NCBI GenBank assembly: GCA_938074515.1
Contig: CALJFV010000129.1
Location: forward strand, 1 to 8,898
DNA length: 8,898 bases
Source: an uncultured Flavobacteriaceae bacterium
GTDB lineage: Bacteria > Bacteroidota > Bacteroidia > Flavobacteriales > Flavobacteriaceae
Direction of reading: 5' to 3'
The first letter of the stretch is position 1; each line of letters opens with the position of its first letter. The notes below the pieces were generated by a model. It was not told where the DNA came from. It did not search any database and worked only from the letters and a program-made list of their open reading frames with translations. The position numbers and the translations under genes are program-made. Positions 5,619 through 8,898 of the stretch are shown in pieces.

Positions 5619-8251
5619 ACTTCAACCTCTTGGAATGCTTCTATGACATCTCCAATATTGATGTCGTTGTAGTTTTTAACTTGCATCCCACAATCGTAGC
5701 CTTTTGAGACCTCTTTGACATCATCCTTGAATCGCTTCAACGAATCCAATACTCCGGTGTAAACCACAACTCCTTCACGGATCAAGCGGACTCCTGAATT
5801 TCTAAAAATCTTTCCGCTAAGTACCATACATCCGGCGACGGTTCCGACTTTGGATATCTTAAATGTCTCCCGGATTTCAGCCGTTCCTGTGACTTCCTCA
5901 CGAAGTTCAGGGGACAACATCCCTTCCATCGCATCCTTCAAGTCATTAATGGCGTCATAGATAATTGAGTAACTTCTGATGTCAATTTCCTCTTTATCGG
6001 CGAGCTGACGTGCATTCCCCATTGGGCGCACATTAAATCCTATGATGATCGCATCTGAAGCAGAGGCCAAAAGAACATCGCTTTCAGTAATTGCGCCCAC
6101 TCCTTTATGAATAATATTCACTTGAATTTCTTCGGTAGACAACTTCAAGAATGAGTCCGTTAAGGCTTCTACAGAACCATCAACATCGCCCTTGAGGATA
6201 ATGTTCAGTTCTTTGAAATCACCTAATGCGATACGACGTCCAATTTCATCTAGCGTAATGTGTCGTTGGGTGCGCACCGACTGTTCACGCTGAAGCTGAG
6301 TTCGCTTAGTCGCGATGGCTTTAGCTTCACGTTCGTCTTCAAACACGTTAAATTTATCGCCTGCTTGAGGCGCCCCATCCAAGCCCAGAATAGATACAGG
6401 TGTGGCAGGTCCAGCTTCCTTGACGATCTGGCCGCGCTCATCATGTATGGCTTTAACTTTACCGCTGTGTTGACCTGCTAATACAAAGTCTCCCACACGC
6501 AGCGTTCCACCTTGGACGAGAATCGTGGAAACATATCCGCGACCCTTATCCAAAAAGGCTTCAACTACAGTACCGTTTGCCATTCTCGATGGATTGGCTT
6601 TGAGTTCTAGTAATTCCGCCTCTAACAATACTTTTTCAAGTAATTCAGAAACCCCTTGTCCTGTCTTAGCAGAAATATCGTGGGATTGTACTTTTCCTCC
6701 CCAATCTTCTACTAATAAATTCATATTGGCCAATCCTTCTTTTATTTTTTCAGGGTTGGCACTTGGTCGGTCAATTTTATTTATGGCAAAGACAATAGGA
6801 ACCCCTGCTGCTTGAGCGTGAGCAATGGCCTCTTTGGTCTGTGGCATGATGTCATCATCGGCAGCTATAACAATAATTGCCAAGTCGGTTACTTGAGCTC
6901 CTCGGGCACGCATCGCTGTAAAAGCCTCGTGTCCTGGCGTATCCAAAAAGGTTATTTTTTGCCCCTCTGCTAAAGTCACGGCATAGGCGCCAATGTGCTG
7001 GGTGATTCCACCGGATTCTCCGGCAATTACATTCTCTTCACGAATGTAATCGAGAAGTGAGGTTTTACCGTGATCTACGTGACCCATTACCGTTACAATA
7101 GGGGCACGATCTTTCAAATCCTCAGGCGCATCGACCTCCTCTTGAACAGCTTCCTCGATATCTGCATTTACAAATTCAACTTCGAATCCGAATTCCTCTG
7201 CAACAATAGACAATGTTTCTGCATCTAACCGCTGATTCATCGTTACCATCATTCCTAAGGACATACAGGCAGAAATAATCTGGGTAACTTGCATGTTCAT
7301 CATGGTGGCCAATTCACTCACCGTAACAAACTCAGTGACCTTTAGCAATTTGCTATCAGCCTCAAGTTGCGCCATTTCTTCCTCAGATTTTTGACGGTGA
7401 CTGTCTCTTTTTTCACGACGATATTTAGCTCCTTTCCCTTTGGAAGATTTACCTTGAAGTTTTTCAAGTGTCTCCCGTACTTGACGTTGGACTTCTTCTT
7501 CGCTCGGTTCTTCTTTAGTTATTGGCGTTCTTACGCGGCCCGGCTTTTGGGCGCCCTTGGCACCCGGAGCATCCTTGCTAATACGACGGCGTTTACCGCG
7601 TTTTTCTCGCGCATCTTTAGAATTATCCTCCGTTTTACGCTCAGGTTTTTTAAACTGAGTTAAATCGATTGTTTCCCCGGTAAAATTGGGTCCGTCGAGT
7701 TTTTTGTACTGAGTCTTCATCGGGGTATCATCCGAGGCTACCTCTGCCTCTTTTACCGGCTCCTTTTTCGGGGGCGGCGACACGACTACTGGCTTTTCAA
7801 CCTTTTTGGGTTCTTCTTTTTTCTCGACAATTTTTTCTTCAACAATAGGATCAGCAGCCACAGGCTCTTCAACCTTTACTGGCTCAGCAACAACTTTTTT
7901 CTTTGGCTCTAAATCGATCTTACCGAGCTTTTTTGGACCCGCAAGCTTAGACTCAGCCTTGACCACTTCAACAGCAGTCGCGGGCTTTTCTTCGATTTCT
8001 TTTTCGAGCTCTTGACGCAATTCTTCTTTTTCTTTGCGCTTCTCTTCACCGACTTCTTTGGCCTCTACTTTTTTGGACTTATCTGTTTGAAATTCAGACA
8101 ACAATATCTGATACTCCTCTTCAGAGATTTTGGCGGTAGGACGTGCTTCAACCACATGTCCCTTGGTTCCCAAAAATTCCACGGCACGGTCCAATGAAAT
8201 ATTGAATTCTCTTAAAACCTTATTTATTCGAATCGTTTTACCTTCAGCCAT
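5600..8251 (-). CDS. infB: Translation initiation factor IF-2
   Basis: IF2 is the GTPase that brings initiator fMet-tRNA to the 30S subunit and promotes 50S joining. The 883-residue protein begins with an IF2N-type helical module (about 4-55), followed by a long Lys/Glu/Pro-rich low-complexity linker (about 60-300) and a second IF2N-like module (about 303-360). The G domain shows GHVDHGKT (390-397), GGIT (414-417), DTPGH (437-441), NKID (491-494) and SAK (527-529), all intact. Domain II, domain III (around [12 protein letters not shown], 686-697) and the C-terminal fMet-tRNA-binding domain (about 785-883) follow. Its length is usual for the phylum. The start at 8251 gives [13 protein letters not shown], the expected N-terminus. 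It lies 58 bp downstream of nusA, with a possible extra promoter in that gap, and converges on the SPOR gene. The region upstream of the ATG has only a modest AGGAAA run. Confidence 0.98.
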   Translation of the reverse strand: MAEGKTIRINKVLREFNISLDRAVEFLGTKGHVVEARPTAKISEEEYQILLSEFQTDKSKKVEAKEVGEEKRKEKEELRQELEKEIEEKPATAVEVVKAESKLAGPKKLGKIDLEPKKKVVAEPVKVEEPVAADPIVEEKIVEKKEEPKKVEKPVVVSPPPKKEPVKEAEVASDDTPMKTQYKKLDGPNFTGETIDLTQFKKPERKTEDNSKDAREKRGKRRRISKDAPGAKGAQKPGRVRTPITKEEPSEEEVQRQVRETLEKLQGKSSKGKGAKYRREKRDSHRQKSEEEMAQLEADSKLLKVTEFVTVSELATMMNMQVTQIISACMSLGMMVTMNQRLDAETLSIVAEEFGFEVEFVNADIEEAVQEEVDAPEDLKDRAPIVTVMGHVDHGKTSLLDYIREENVIAGESGGITQHIGAYAVTLAEGQKITFLDTPGHEAFTAMRARGAQVTDLAIIVIAADDDIMPQTKEAIAHAQAAGVPIVFAINKIDRPSANPEKIKEGLANMNLLVEDWGGKVQSHDISAKTGQGVSELLEKVLLEAELLELKANPSRMANGTVVEAFLDKGRGYVSTILVQGGTLRVGDFVLAGQHSGKVKAIHDERGQIVKEAGPATPVSILGLDGAPQAGDKFNVFEDEREAKAIATKRTQLQREQSVRTQRHITLDEIGRRIALGDFKELNIILKGDVDGSVEALTDSFLKLSTEEIQVNIIHKGVGAITESDVLLASASDAIIIGFNVRPMGNARQLADKEEIDIRSYSIIYDAINDLKDAMEGMLSPELREEVTGTAEIRETFKISKVGTVAGCMVLSGKIFRNSGVRLIREGVVVYTGVLDSLKRFKDDVKEVSKGYDCGMQVKNYNDINIGDVIEAFQEVEVKKKLK

Positions 8252-8289
8252 AAAATGCTTTTCCTATTTATTTTTCTCGAATTCCAATG

Positions 8290-8321
8290 TAAAAGTAGTC
8301 AACCTTGACCTACTCTTCAAA
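8290..8321 (-). promoter_or_regulatory. Possible secondary promoter for infB
   Basis: On the minus strand TTTG (8321-8318), a 20 bp spacer and TACTTTTA (8297-8290) resemble a Bacteroidota promoter with one mismatch in the -7 box. The -33 part overlaps the last codons of nusA. A start near 8283 would leave a leader of about 30 nt. It could let infB be transcribed apart from nusA, though readthrough from nusA is the simpler assumption. Confidence 0.3.
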
Positions 8322-8898
8322 TTCTTCCTTCAATATATTGACCACTTCTATAATCGTTTCTTCTTCTAAATCGGTACTGTTTACCAAAAATGATAGGTCT
8401 TTTTCCAAAACACTTTTGGCAGTATCCAACCCAATTTTTTTGAATTCATTGATAACCCAGGTTTCAATTTCATCTGAAAACTCGGTAAGTTCAACATCCT
8501 CTTCTGCCCCTTCGCGCAATACATCTATTTCGTATCCTGTCAACTGCCCCGCAAGACGGATGTTGTGTCCTCCACGACCAATCGCTTTAGACACTTCCTC
8601 TGGCTTGAGAATTACTTCAACACGCTTGTTTTCTTCGTCAATAGTTAATGAAGTTACTTTGGCAGGACTCAAAGCACGCGTGATAAATAAATTCGTGTTG
8701 TTGGTGAAATTAATCACATCGATATTCTCATTTCCGAGTTCGCGAACGATTCCATGGATTCGGGACCCTTTCATCCCAACACAAGCCCCTACAGGATCGA
8801 TACGATCATCATAAGAGTCTACAGCGACTTTTGCCTTTTCCCCTGGGATACGGACTACTTTTTTAACCGTAATTAGCCCATCAAATACTTCAGGGATT
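8310..8898 (-). CDS. nusA: Transcription termination/antitermination factor NusA (partial, C-terminal 195 residues)
   Basis: NusA binds RNA polymerase and nascent RNA to modulate pausing, termination and antitermination. The frame stays open through the window edge at 8898, so the N-terminal domain and the S1 domain are missing. The Met at 8774 is internal (in the GMKGSRI motif), not the start. Visible parts are KH1, with GMKGSRIHGIV around 8774, and KH2, with the GRGGHNIRLA loop at roughly 8585-8560. After these a short acidic tail ends EEFEE. No C-terminal acidic repeats of the E. coli type follow, which is normal for this phylum. The TAG stop at 8312-8310 lies 58 bp upstream of infB, and the pair belongs to the conserved rimP-nusA-infB cluster; rimP would lie beyond the right edge. 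Confidence 0.97.
   Translation of the reverse strand, partial: IPEVFDGLITVKKVVRIPGEKAKVAVDSYDDRIDPVGACVGMKGSRIHGIVRELGNENIDVINFTNNTNLFITRALSPAKVTSLTIDEENKRVEVILKPEEVSKAIGRGGHNIRLAGQLTGYEIDVLREGAEEDVELTEFSDEIETWVINEFKKIGLDTAKSVLEKDLSFLVNSTDLEEETIIEVVNILKEEFEE

Noticed and set aside
7367..8015. Phe/Ser-rich plus-strand open frames opposite the IF2 linker
   Set aside because: They are the complement of Lys/Glu-rich codons (Lys AAA/AAG reads as Phe/Leu on the other strand) and show no signal or domain.
8305..8814. A 169-codon plus-strand open frame opposite nusA
   Set aside because: It lies wholly antisense to the conserved nusA frame, its translation is Ser/Thr-rich with no domain, and it has no promoter or start context of its own.
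1..8898. CRISPR arrays, insertion sequences, phage genes, tRNA genes or a defence system
   Set aside because: The window is almost fully covered by intact housekeeping genes; I saw no direct-repeat array, transposase, integrase or tRNA-like stretch.

Overview
The window looks like chromosomal DNA from a member of the Bacteroidota, most likely the Flavobacteriia. The evidence is an alternative complex III (ACIII) operon with an extended Tat-type ActB, a short NusA that stops soon after its KH domains, an IF2 of flavobacterial type, and promoter elements matching the Bacteroidota -7 consensus TAnnTTTG in place of a sigma70 -10 box. Start codons generally lack good Shine-Dalgarno sequences, which also fits this phylum. 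Nothing here points to a species or to recent horizontal transfer.

Layout. Positions 1-4902 on the minus strand hold the first three genes of an ACIII operon, transcribed right to left: actA (cytochrome c, 4902-3598), actB (iron-sulfur/molybdopterin-like subunit, 3568-530) and actC (NrfD-like quinol-oxidising membrane subunit, 506 to beyond position 1). The genes are 23-29 bp apart and evidently cotranscribed. The rest of the operon (expected actD, actE, actF and often cytochrome oxidase genes) would lie off the left edge. A divergent AT-rich region of about 225 bp (4903-5127) carries a -7 element in each direction. Rightward from it runs a small secreted SPOR-domain protein (5128-5595). It converges, with a 4 bp gap, on infB (8251-5600, minus). 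Behind infB, 58 bp away, is the 3' part of nusA (8310 to beyond 8898, minus). A 12 bp inverted repeat spanning the convergent stop codons looks like a shared two-way terminator built into both coding ends.

Function. ActC oxidises menaquinol in the membrane. Electrons pass through the Fe-S clusters of ActB and the c-type hemes of ActA to a periplasmic or membrane-bound oxidase, which makes ACIII the replacement for cytochrome bc1. NusA and IF2 belong to the separate transcription/translation cluster (rimP-nusA-infB). The SPOR protein sits between the two units and its link to either is unknown.

I do not see an undescribed system. The window is dominated by well-known housekeeping genes. The points most worth a second look are the six-heme ActA with two membrane spans, the convergent terminator embedded in two coding sequences, the paired divergent promoters with a very short leader for the SPOR gene, and the 15-cysteine cluster pattern of ActB.
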